From assembly GCA_964347945.1 (NCBI GenBank), contig CAYGAW010000005.1, forward strand, positions 1 through 5,675: a stretch of DNA of 5,675 bases, written 5' to 3'. Below the pieces are notes generated by a model, which worked only from the letters and a program-made list of their open reading frames with translations, had not been told where the DNA came from and searched no databases. Below are positions 1 to 5,240 of the stretch, piece by piece; position 1 is the first letter of the stretch, and each line of letters starts with the position of its first letter. Source of the DNA: CAYGAW01 sp964347945. GTDB lineage: Bacteria; Chloroflexota; Anaerolineae; UBA7937; B3-Chlor. Position numbers and translations under genes: made by a program.

Positions 1-2322
1 CACGCGCGAAACAACCTCTGCTCTGCCGATGTCAACCACGGCGAGTTCCCCTTCGAGCGGCGAGGCAAGGTAGACTGTGTACGCCCGGCCCAGCTGTCGG
101 TCAACGGCCATGCCCAGAAGTGGGCCTTCCACGATCGGGATCGTGGCCGTGACTTCCAGCTTGCTTCCATCTATCACCGTGAGCGTGCCGTCACCGGCAT
201 TGCCCACATAGACAAGGCCGTGATCAGGGTCCGGGGCCACGGGGTCAGGGTAGAGACCAACGGGGATTCTGGCCACGATTTGGTGGCTATCCACAGCGAC
301 GACTGCCAAGATGCCTGTCTCGGTGTCCGTCACGTAGATCCGGTCTGCTGCCTCGTCGACGGCCAAACCCCCAGGTCTGCTCAGGCCAGTGATCGTGTCT
401 GCCAGGCGGCATTTGGGCCCGTCCACGACGGATACGGTGCCGTTGCCGCTGTTGGCCACATAGACAAGCCCTGATTGAACATCGACTGCGACCCCCACCG
501 GATCCTGCCCCACAGTGAGTTTGCAGACAACGCTCTCGGCCGAAGTGTCCACCACCGCCAGGTCTCCATTGCCCAAAGTCACATAGGCTCTCTGTGCCAG
601 AGGATCCAGGGCTATGGCCTGGGGATCAGGTCCCACCTCGATGCTCTCGAGCACCTGGGGTGCCTCCGAGGGCTCCTCCGACCTCGTCAGTGGCACAACG
701 GTCCCAGGAAGTGGTACAGCCGGAGGCTCAGTGGACTCCAACTGGCTGAGTAAATCGTCCATCTCACGCGCGGGCTCAGGGGCAGCCTCAAGCCCCGCGC
801 CTCCTTTCCTGGCCGCGAGGGGAAAGTGCCCTACATGCAGTTCATCCACCACCATCACCGGGGCGACCCCCGTCAACGGAGGGACCGTTGTACCGTCCGC
901 CGTGGCGGAGACATCGCTGTGGTATACCCCAGGGGAGCCAGCGGCCACCGCCCTGAAGGAGATAGTCAGCCTCGAAGGAATCACCTCGAGTGGTTCGGGC
1001 TTCGGCAGGGCCTTCACCGCCTTGAACTGCGCATGGGGGACATCAGTTCCGGGATAGAGCCAGTCCCACCTCGGCCAAGTCCCGTAGGGATCGACCAGTT
1101 CGAAAGGTGTCACCCCAACCACCTCCGGCCACGATGCCCAGAAGTCCCGGAAGGTCCTCTTCATGTACTTTGCTCGGTTGTCCTCGTCGATGGCGGGGTA
1201 GCCTTCGAAGCGGAAGGTTCTGTCGTAGAGGCCATAACCTGCCTCGGTCAGCATGACCTTGACACCTCTGCGTCCTCCATAGGTAGCCAAAGCCTGCAAT
1301 TCCAGCAGGTAGCAATCTATGGTGTACTGCCGGTATCGCGCGGTACCGTCATGAATGTTGTACTGCGGTGGGTGATTCAGAGGGTAGCAGTGGGACGCCC
1401 ACAGATCGAAGGATTGTGCAAAACCCGGCACGTTGACCAGTTGGCGAACGAAGCTGGTGTTTCCCGGCGTCAGCGGGCCGTTGAGCACCTGAATCCGCGG
1501 ATCGCCTATGCTGTAGATGGCGGCCGCGACGTCGACAAAGAAGCTGCCGTATTCCGATGCGCTTGGCTGGTTGCTCCACTCCACTGGTAGGTCCGGCTCG
1601 TTCCACACCTGAATGTACAAGGTGTGTCCATCCCTCCGTGGCAGACCCTCCACCACCCGCATGTACGCCTGCGCGAGAGACGTGTAGTCTCCAGGGCTAT
1701 CGGGCTGTGGCTTGATCCAGTACTCGCCACCCCATTCCCCCTGAAGGCGGAGGATGGGCACCAGGTTGCGCTCATATGCCGCGTTGACAAAATGGACCCA
1801 ACATGGGTTGGGCCCTTGGGTTGAAACGGTCACCGGATAAACGAGCTGCGTCACCTGACCGCCCAGACCAACCAGCTGCAACGCCTTGTCCAGCTGGAAG
1901 TCAACATAGGACTCAAGGCACAGGTCTTGAACGAACGTGTGAATGCCAAAGTGGTTATCAAAGATTCCTGCGGCTCGAGGAATGGTGAACGGTCCCCAGG
2001 TAAGAGACTGGCCCTCCAGGTAAGGATCCGAAGAGGAGATCAGTTCGCCTCCTTCCTCGACCCTCGTGGAGCCCGGCTCATAGGTGAACCCTGAGGGCAG
2101 CGTATGGGTAATCGACACGCTTGACCCGTCTCCGAAGCCCCTATTGGTGACGGTGACCGCGTATTTCGCCGTCCCTCCTACCTGGACCATGGGCTGAGCG
2201 CCTGCCGAAAGGCTCAGTTCTGGAGAGAGCACTGCCCAGACTGCCTTTCGCTGGACGAAGGTGACTAGCGATGAGAATACTGCTATGCAGAGGATGATGG
2301 CAGCTGTTCTTCTCTGAGGCAA
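1..2322 (-). CDS. Secreted glycoside-hydrolase-like protein with DUF11-like domain and C-terminal YVTN beta-propeller (3' end beyond window)
   Basis: The frame is open for 774 codons from a TTG at 2322 to the left edge, so the C-terminus is missing. Residues 1-30 look like a signal peptide or anchor: basic MPQRR, then a hydrophobic run at 7-23. Residues about 34-115 resemble a DUF11/conserved-repeat domain (TAKYAVTVTNRG, LPSGFTYEPG). Residues about 125-440 resemble a TIM-barrel glycosidase of clan GH-A. VWNEPD puts a probable acid/base at E242 and VMLTEAGY a probable nucleophile at E360. A Pro/Glu-rich linker follows. Residues about 558-774 hold at least four blades of about 42 residues of YVTN type (AVDVQSGLVYVANSGNGTVS and relatives). 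The start is TTG because no ATG, GTG or TTG lies in frame between it and an upstream stop near 2503, and a good Shine-Dalgarno precedes it. Likely exported and acting on an extracellular glycan. The GH family cannot be fixed by eye; GH39-, GH5- or PslG-like are options. Confidence 0.85.
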   Translation of the reverse strand, partial: MPQRRTAAIILCIAVFSSLVTFVQRKAVWAVLSPELSLSAGAQPMVQVGGTAKYAVTVTNRGFGDGSSVSITHTLPSGFTYEPGSTRVEEGGELISSSDPYLEGQSLTWGPFTIPRAAGIFDNHFGIHTFVQDLCLESYVDFQLDKALQLVGLGGQVTQLVYPVTVSTQGPNPCWVHFVNAAYERNLVPILRLQGEWGGEYWIKPQPDSPGDYTSLAQAYMRVVEGLPRRDGHTLYIQVWNEPDLPVEWSNQPSASEYGSFFVDVAAAIYSIGDPRIQVLNGPLTPGNTSFVRQLVNVPGFAQSFDLWASHCYPLNHPPQYNIHDGTARYRQYTIDCYLLELQALATYGGRRGVKVMLTEAGYGLYDRTFRFEGYPAIDEDNRAKYMKRTFRDFWASWPEVVGVTPFELVDPYGTWPRWDWLYPGTDVPHAQFKAVKALPKPEPLEVIPSRLTISFRAVAAGSPGVYHSDVSATADGTTVPPLTGVAPVMVVDELHVGHFPLAARKGGAGLEAAPEPAREMDDLLSQLESTEPPAVPLPGTVVPLTRSEEPSEAPQVLESIEVGPDPQAIALDPLAQRAYVTLGNGDLAVVDTSAESVVCKLTVGQDPVGVAVDVQSGLVYVANSGNGTVSVVDGPKCRLADTITGLSRPGGLAVDEAADRIYVTDTETGILAVVAVDSHQIVARIPVGLYPDPVAPDPDHGLVYVGNAGDGTLTVIDGSKLEVTATIPIVEGPLLGMAVDRQLGRAYTVYLASPLEGELAVVDIGRAEVVSRV

Positions 2323-2558
2323 CCTGTTCCCACCTTTGCGGACGATAGCATCGCAGCCTCGTGCGTCAGGGGTGACAGCCCCCCCGTGTCTGTGGTCTCG
2401 TCGCTGATCTCCTGAGCCCGGAGTTGCGCCACTTCTTCCTCCGGCTCTTCCAGCTCCATCAGCATCGAGGGGTGAGTCGAGTGGCGAGGCAACCGTGCCT
2501 TCAACTCACGGATCCTATCCTCCAACTCCTCCATCCTTCCACGCCCAACCGTGTTCAT
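2283..2558 (-). CDS. Small Glu/Leu/Arg-rich coiled-coil protein of unknown function
   Basis: About 91 residues from the ATG at 2558; an in-frame ATG at 2534 is an alternative start, and one at 2606 lies almost on the predicted transcription start. None has a good Shine-Dalgarno; GGAAGG directly abuts the 2534 ATG. The first half holds MEELEDRIRELKARLPRHS, then MLMELEE and EEEVAQLRAQ, a heptad-like charged helix broken by a short Pro/His/Ser linker. From memory, short bacterial proteins with this ELKxRxPxHSxxPxMLxELEELEEE pattern are common and are often mislabelled histidine kinase; their function is unknown. The C-terminal 40 residues are low complexity and unlike that pattern. The 3' end overlaps the start of the glycosidase gene by 40 nt in another frame, suggesting a two-gene operon with translational coupling. 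The divergent promoter at 2622-2650 is placed to drive it. Confidence 0.6.
   Translation of the reverse strand: MNTVGRGRMEELEDRIRELKARLPRHSTHPSMLMELEEPEEEVAQLRAQEISDETTDTGGLSPLTHEAAMLSSAKVGTGCLREEQLPSSSA
2330..2337 (-). promoter_or_regulatory. Ribosome binding site deciding the TTG start of the glycosidase gene
   Basis: On the minus strand AAAGGTGG lies 7 nt before the TTG at 2322-2320. This is a good Shine-Dalgarno match at the right distance and supports the unusual TTG start. It sits inside the coding region of the upstream small gene, so translation of the two may be coupled. Confidence 0.6.
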
Positions 2559-2567
2559 GATTTGAAC

Positions 2568-2597
2568 TTGACACGCGCAACCCTTCTGCGTTATAAT
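2568..2597 (+). promoter_or_regulatory. Consensus sigma-70-type promoter for the fmdB-csoR operon
   Basis: TTGACA (2568-2573) and TATAAT (2592-2597) both match consensus perfectly with an 18-nt spacer. The predicted start is near 2604, at the edge of the palindrome at 2605-2621. The leader to the fmdB-like ATG at 2753 would be about 150 nt, unusually long for such a compact region. A promoter this strong next to a repressor gene fits one normally held off by a repressor. Confidence 0.75.
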
Positions 2598-2604
2598 GAG
2601 GCGC

Positions 2605-2621
2605 ATACCCCCAGAGGGTAT
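2605..2621. promoter_or_regulatory. Probable CsoR-family operator shared by two divergent promoters
   Basis: The 17-nt sequence ATACCCCCAGAGGGTAT has perfect 6-nt inverted arms (ATACCC/GGGTAT) around a 5-nt centre. From family knowledge, CsoR/CstR repressors bind G-tract palindromes of the TACCC-n-GGGTA type. A CsoR-family gene lies about 400 nt downstream on the plus strand. The site fills the gap between the two -10 boxes (2592-2597 plus, 2622-2627 minus) and covers both predicted transcription starts, the classic place for a repressor. That the local CsoR binds here is an inference. Confidence 0.65.
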
Positions 2622-2650
2622 ATGATATCAGCCTTACGAAAGAGTGTCAA
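2622..2650 (-). promoter_or_regulatory. Sigma-70-type promoter for the small coiled-coil gene and glycosidase gene
   Basis: On the minus strand the -35 box TTGACA (2650-2645) and the -10 box TATCAT (2627-2622) are separated by exactly 17 nt. One mismatch to consensus in twelve positions. The predicted start falls near 2615, inside the palindrome at 2605-2621, so a bound repressor would block it. The leader to the ATG at 2558 would be about 57 nt. Confidence 0.6.
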
Positions 2651-2665
2651 GTATTCGCCCACAAC

Positions 2666-2728
2666 ATGCACTATCAGGCAACGATCAGCCTTGATAAGGA
2701 ATCGTGCCAGCCGTGCCGATGTAGGTGA
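2666..2728 (+). other. Possible cysteine-rich leader peptide ORF in the fmdB 5' leader
   Basis: A 20-codon ORF starts with ATG at 2666 and stops with TGA at 2726-2728, eight nucleotides before the fmdB-like Shine-Dalgarno at 2737. Its last residues are SCQPCRCR, a CxxCxC cluster that could bind metal or act as a cysteine-sensing leader. No convincing Shine-Dalgarno precedes it and an ORF this short can occur by chance, so it is listed as a possibility only. Confidence 0.2.
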
Positions 2729-2736
2729 AACTGTTC

Positions 2737-2742
2737 AGGAGG
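2737..2742 (+). promoter_or_regulatory. Ribosome binding site of the fmdB-like gene
   Basis: AGGAGG is a full Shine-Dalgarno core lying 10 nt before the ATG at 2753. This is slightly wide spacing, but the motif is strong and picks this start over other frames through the region. Confidence 0.6.
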
Positions 2743-2752
2743 TCGACGTTTC

Positions 2753-2959
2753 ATGCCCATCTATGAGTATCGTTGTCAGGAGTGCGGCGAGAAGTTCGAG
2801 AAACTCGTGCGTTCCAGTACCAATCAGACAGAACTGACTTGTCCCAACTGTGGTAGCAAGCAGACCGAGAAACTGATGTCCGTCTTTGGAACGAGTGGCT
2901 TCACCACTACTCCCAATTTCACGTCTTCATCAACCGACTCTTGCCAGCCCACGGGTTGA
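2753..2959 (+). CDS. FmdB-family small zinc-ribbon protein
   Basis: 68 residues. The N-terminus MPIYEYRCQECGEKFEKLV is the hallmark of the FmdB/CxxC_CXXC_SSSS family. The first metal knuckle is C8-x2-C11 and the second C30-x2-C33 in CPNCG; together they form a probable zinc ribbon. The C-terminal 25 residues are Ser/Thr-rich and disordered-looking, with a single Cys at 64, and the length is typical for the family. FmdB was proposed as a regulator of formamidase expression in Methylophilus; most homologues have no proven role. The gene leads a two-gene plus-strand unit, 59 nt ahead of the CsoR-family gene, and sits behind the consensus promoter and probable CsoR operator, so it is likely derepressed when that regulator releases DNA. 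Start choice is secured by the AGGAGG upstream. Family identity is firm; function is not. Confidence 0.88.
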   Translation: MPIYEYRCQECGEKFEKLVRSSTNQTELTCPNCGSKQTEKLMSVFGTSGFTTTPNFTSSSTDSCQPTG

Positions 2960-2969
2960 GGCATATAAG
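2941..2969 (+). promoter_or_regulatory. Possible internal promoter for the csoR-like gene
   Basis: TTGCCA (2941-2946) and TATAAG (2964-2969) are spaced by exactly 17 nt, with two mismatches to consensus in total. The predicted start near 2976 gives a leader of about 43 nt to the csoR-like ATG. The -35 box lies in the last codons of the fmdB-like gene. It would give constitutive repressor synthesis independent of the upstream operator. Confidence 0.35.
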
Positions 2970-2988
2970 CTGTCGAGAGCCGTGGGCT
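2946..2988 (+). repeat. Inverted repeat between fmdB-like and csoR-like genes
   Basis: Perfect 9-nt arms AGCCCACGG (2946-2954) and CCGTGGGCT (2980-2988) enclose 25 nt. The left arm covers the fmdB stop region. No T-tract follows, so this is not a standard intrinsic terminator; it could be an mRNA hairpin that modulates readthrough or stability, or a protein site around the possible internal promoter. Confidence 0.35.
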
Positions 2989-3018
2989 CTCACACATTAT
3001 TGATAGAGAAAGGGAGCG

Positions 3019-3294
3019 ATGCAAGAAGTCTCACCTCCAGTGAGCAAAGACCTGCGAAACAGACTGAGCAGGATAGAAGGACAGGCGCGAGGGGTGCAGA
3101 ACATGCTAGACGAGGGGCGCAGTTGCCAGCAGATTCTGCACCAGCTACTGGCCATCCGTTCCGCCGCCCATCAGGCGAGTCTCGTCCTGGTGGAGAATCA
3201 TGCCCTGGAATGCCTGCGCCGCCCCGGCGAGTCTGCATCCGCGGAGGAGATTGTCAGCAGCCTGATCGGCGTCTTGTCGCACATGCCCTATTGA
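3019..3294 (+). CDS. CsoR-family (DUF156) metal-sensing transcriptional repressor
   Basis: 91 residues, all-helical as in the DUF156 family. The signature DLRNRLSRIEGQARGVQNML at residues 11-30 is the typical first helix. Metal ligands of the Cu(I)-sensing CsoR type are all present: C36 in GRSCQQIL, and H61 and C65 in ENHALEC, which I recall as the same numbers as in Mycobacterium tuberculosis CsoR. RcnR nickel/cobalt sensors carry His at the last position and CstR persulfide sensors lack the His, so sequence favours a copper-type site, though sensing of another metal or thiol stress is not excluded. A ribosome binding site AAAGGGAG (3009-3016) precedes the ATG. The family works as tetramers that leave G-tract operators when loaded; the palindrome at 2605-2621 is the obvious target. 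No copA, copZ, rhodanese or nickel exporter gene is visible here. The stop lies 4 nt from that of the converging larA-like gene. Confidence 0.9.
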   Translation: MQEVSPPVSKDLRNRLSRIEGQARGVQNMLDEGRSCQQILHQLLAIRSAAHQASLVLVENHALECLRRPGESASAEEIVSSLIGVLSHMPY

Positions 3295-3298
3295 CAAA

Positions 3299-4606
3299 CT
3301 ATGCCTCGACCACGGGCAGAGTGTGAAGGGCGTAGGGCACAACGAGCATGTCGGCGTCGCGCCCGTGCTTCCGCTCGACAAACCGCAAGGCGTCGGTCAT
3401 GTCCTCTGCCGGGACCATCTTCATCTCCTGCACGACCTCAGCGTGTTCGGACCCCGCAATCACCACATCACACTGCTCCAACACCTTTGCCATCACGAAG
3501 GCCCGTTGCCCACCCGCCGGGTAGCCGTGTTTGCGGGCACTCTTCACTATCTCCGTGGGATCGCTGGCCAGTCTCATGATCTCGTAGAAGCGTCTTTCAC
3601 CCAGCCCTTCACCCACTCCCTCCTGGCAGCGAGCAGGGATAATCATCGTGCCGCCCTTCTTGACAACGGGTTGCGGGGCAAAGAAGAGATAGGTGGGCGC
3701 CCGTGAAGCCTGATAGAGGTTGACGTCCTTGGGATAACCCACACCACCGATGACCACATCGAACTGCCGAGGTATCACCTCCTCATAGAATGTCCTCGCC
3801 CTCGTCACCAAACGTTCGAAGGCCACCTCCATTTCCCCTGCTTCCACAGCCACAACTCTGGCATCCTCGTCCAGCATTACGTTCAGGATGAATCGCAAGC
3901 CAGCCTTCCTCGCTATCTCCGTCACGGCCTGATGAAATGGGTTACCCTCGATCACCCCCAAGCGGGTTCCAGGATGGTCCAGCATCTCTGGACCGTGGGT
4001 GACCTCTATGGTGCGCTCTCCTGCAGCCCCGATGGCCACTGTCTTCCTGCCGCCGCTGTATCCTGCGTAGAGATGAGGTTCCACGACGCCGGTGGCTATG
4101 AGTAGATCAGCCTCACAGGCTTCCCTGTTTACCACCGCCGGAATACCTTTTGAAGTCAAGCCCAGGTCGACCAGCCTGCTGCGATCCAGGGGATCCGAAT
4201 CCAGCACCTCGTAGCGGCCAACGACCTCCTCGCCTAGCTTGGCGATATTCTCCTCAGTGGTGCTGGCACGATGCATGCCCACCCCCACGAGGAGGGTGAT
4301 GTCCTTCTGATCCACCCCGGCAGCCCGAAGCTCTTCCAACAGTGGGGGTACCAGAAGATGGTCGGGACAGGGCCGGGTCATGTCCGTGACCACGATGCAG
4401 ACTCTGTTGCCTGGGCTCGCAAGTTCGTGAAGCGGAGCACATCCTGCCGGGCTCTGTAGAGCCGAGCGTATGCTGGATTGGACATCGCTCAACGGCGGCA
4501 GCGGTTCGTGTTGGACGACGAGTGGCTCTCCGAAACCTTCGGGCAGGCTGAAGGTTAGCTCTCCCGTGCCATATGGGACCGTATATTGTTTGGGAATCGC
4601 CTTCAC
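3299..4606 (-). CDS. LarA-family nickel-pincer-dependent 2-hydroxyacid racemase/epimerase (DUF2088)
   Basis: 435 residues, normal for LarA. Characteristic motifs in order: DMTRPCP (75-81), GVGMHR (108-113), EPHLYAGYSGGRKTV (176-190), VTHGPEML (202-209), KDVNLYQASR (293-302). From memory of Lactobacillus plantarum LarA, its H108, H174, K184 (cofactor-linked lysine) and H200 match H112, H178, K188 and H204 here at a constant offset of four, so the nickel-pincer site looks intact. The same offset puts R302 where LarA has K298, which contacts the substrate carboxylate, so lactate need not be the substrate; the superfamily includes racemases and epimerases of several hydroxyacids. No larB, larC or larE cofactor genes are in the window. 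The start is GTG at 4606: an in-frame TAA lies about 30 nt upstream with no other usual start between. No good Shine-Dalgarno is in range. Likely cytoplasmic. Confidence 0.88.
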   Translation of the reverse strand: MKAIPKQYTVPYGTGELTFSLPEGFGEPLVVQHEPLPPLSDVQSSIRSALQSPAGCAPLHELASPGNRVCIVVTDMTRPCPDHLLVPPLLEELRAAGVDQKDITLLVGVGMHRASTTEENIAKLGEEVVGRYEVLDSDPLDRSRLVDLGLTSKGIPAVVNREACEADLLIATGVVEPHLYAGYSGGRKTVAIGAAGERTIEVTHGPEMLDHPGTRLGVIEGNPFHQAVTEIARKAGLRFILNVMLDEDARVVAVEAGEMEVAFERLVTRARTFYEEVIPRQFDVVIGGVGYPKDVNLYQASRAPTYLFFAPQPVVKKGGTMIIPARCQEGVGEGLGERRFYEIMRLASDPTEIVKSARKHGYPAGGQRAFVMAKVLEQCDVVIAGSEHAEVVQEMKMVPAEDMTDALRFVERKHGRDADMLVVPYALHTLPVVEA

Positions 4607-4632
4607 CTCGAAGTGATAATCTGACGGCCTCC

Positions 4633-4661
4633 ATTATAGCCCGTGCGCGACGGTCTGTCGA
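4633..4661 (-). promoter_or_regulatory. Sigma-70-type promoter of the larA-like gene
   Basis: On the minus strand TCGACA (4661-4656) and a perfect TATAAT (4638-4633) are 17 nt apart. The predicted start near 4626 leaves a leader of only about 20 nt before the GTG at 4606. A GGAGG directly follows the -10 box (4632-4628) and so is probably outside the transcript or at its extreme 5' end, too far from the start codon to serve it. Confidence 0.6.
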
Positions 4662-4697
4662 ACAGGGCCATTGCGTCCCTGGCGCCTGAAAGCACAC

Positions 4698-4724
4698 GTA
4701 GGGCAAATCGGCAATTTGCCCTAC
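4698..4724. repeat. 27-nt palindromic repeat, copy 1
   Basis: Arms GTAGGGCAAAT (4698-4708) and ATTTGCCCTAC (4714-4724) are perfect 11-nt complements around CGGCA. This is a variant of the same element as the copies at 5062 and 5214. A related tail (AGTCCATGTTTCAC) follows. The arm changes are compensatory: GGGCAAAT here replaces GGACAGGT in copy 2, with pairing kept on the other side. Confidence 0.75.
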
Positions 4725-4749
4725 AGTCCATGTTTCACACCATGATGCT

Positions 4750-4759
4750 GTAGGACAGG
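4750..4759 (+). repeat. Possible degenerate half-copy of the palindromic repeat
   Basis: GTAGGACAGG matches the first ten bases of the left arm of copy 2 exactly but lacks the centre and right arm. It lies 26 nt after copy 1, so it may be a decayed or partial second unit. A ten-base match alone is weak. Confidence 0.25.
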
Positions 4760-5061
4760 ACAAACAGAGAATACGCCCGTTGCGATGTCGAGACAAGGAC
4801 TGCGCCAAGGAAGGGAGGCCCCCGAGTGGAGGGACCCTTGAAGGAGTCACAGAGCGCGGTTGGCCAGCACACCATGAGCGCTCCCGCACCCTTCGTCTCA
4901 GCGACATGCTCCAAAGGGCCAGAACCGTCGGGAGGTTGCTCCAATCCTGGACCACCGAGGGGGAGGACTATCAGGTGGTGGCGTCGTAGGTATGGGTGCG
5001 CCTCGCTCCGCCTCGCAACCTGACCTCAGCCCTTCCCATGGTGCAGCCGAGCAAGGCACGC

Positions 5062-5088
5062 GTAGGACAGGTTGGCAACCTGTCCTAC
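5062..5088. repeat. 27-nt palindromic repeat, copy 2
   Basis: Perfect 12-nt arms GTAGGACAGGTT and AACCTGTCCTAC around GGC. The tail AGTCTACGTGTC follows on the plus strand and resembles the tails of the other copies, so the element is longer than the palindrome and has a defined orientation. Confidence 0.8.
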
Positions 5089-5213
5089 AGTCTACGTGTC
5101 ACGGGATGGATACGCTGAGAGAGGACAGCAAAGGGTCAAGGTCTCAGCAACACTTGCGACCCAACTGTGCGACCACATAGCAGCGGAGTCCGCCGGAGAA
5201 TGTTCACCAGAGC

Positions 5214-5240
5214 GTAGGACAAGTTGGCAACTTGTCCTAC
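5214..5240. repeat. 27-nt palindromic repeat, copy 3, inside the rhs fragment's reading frame
   Basis: Perfect 12-nt arms GTAGGACAAGTT and AACTTGTCCTAC around GGC, followed by the tail GGTCTGCGTGTC. On the minus strand it is read in frame as VGQVANLSY at residues 122-130 of the rhs fragment. Rhs similarity stops just before the tail, so this copy marks the break in the gene. Confidence 0.8.

Larger units (their letters stand above)
4662..5135. other. Non-coding stretch upstream of the larA-like gene
   Basis: Apart from two palindromic repeats and one half-copy I see no gene here. Open frames on both strands are short, lack family motifs and ribosome sites, and overlap each other. No tRNA cloverleaf was recognised. 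The stretch could be decayed sequence from the adjoining Rhs locus, but no Rhs motif could be read in it. Confidence 0.5.

Noticed and set aside
826..1590. A 254-codon plus-strand open frame, and other plus-strand frames across 220-1988
   Set aside because: They lie antisense to the glycosidase/propeller gene, which has coherent domains across the whole interval. Their translations are Arg/His/Pro-rich with no family motif, and the GC-rich codon pattern of the real strand explains them.
2424..2837. A 137-codon plus-strand open frame spanning the control region
   Set aside because: It crosses both promoters and the palindrome and runs out of frame into fmdB. It is Arg/Ser-rich and has no recognisable motif.
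2946..2988. The inverted repeat as an intrinsic terminator after fmdB
   Set aside because: The loop is 25 nt and no T-run follows the right arm, so it does not meet the usual pattern.
3019..3294. RcnR-type nickel regulator controlling the adjacent LarA
   Set aside because: The last ligand position is Cys65 rather than His, matching the CsoR pattern, and the larA-like promoter at 4633-4661 carries no ATACCC/GGGTAT palindrome.
4254..4955. A 233-codon minus-strand open frame crossing the larA start and repeat copy 1
   Set aside because: It overlaps the well-supported larA-like frame, is read through its promoter and a palindromic repeat, and shows no domain.
4662..5060. A tRNA or other structured RNA gene in the gap upstream of larA
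   Set aside because: No cloverleaf, anticodon arm or TTCGA-type T-loop could be put together. Short complementary stretches such as CCACC/GGTGG near 4951-4981 are too small to support a call.
4698..5240. The 27-nt repeats as a CRISPR array
   Set aside because: Only three copies, 337 and 125 nt apart, with differing arms and no regular spacers or cas genes.
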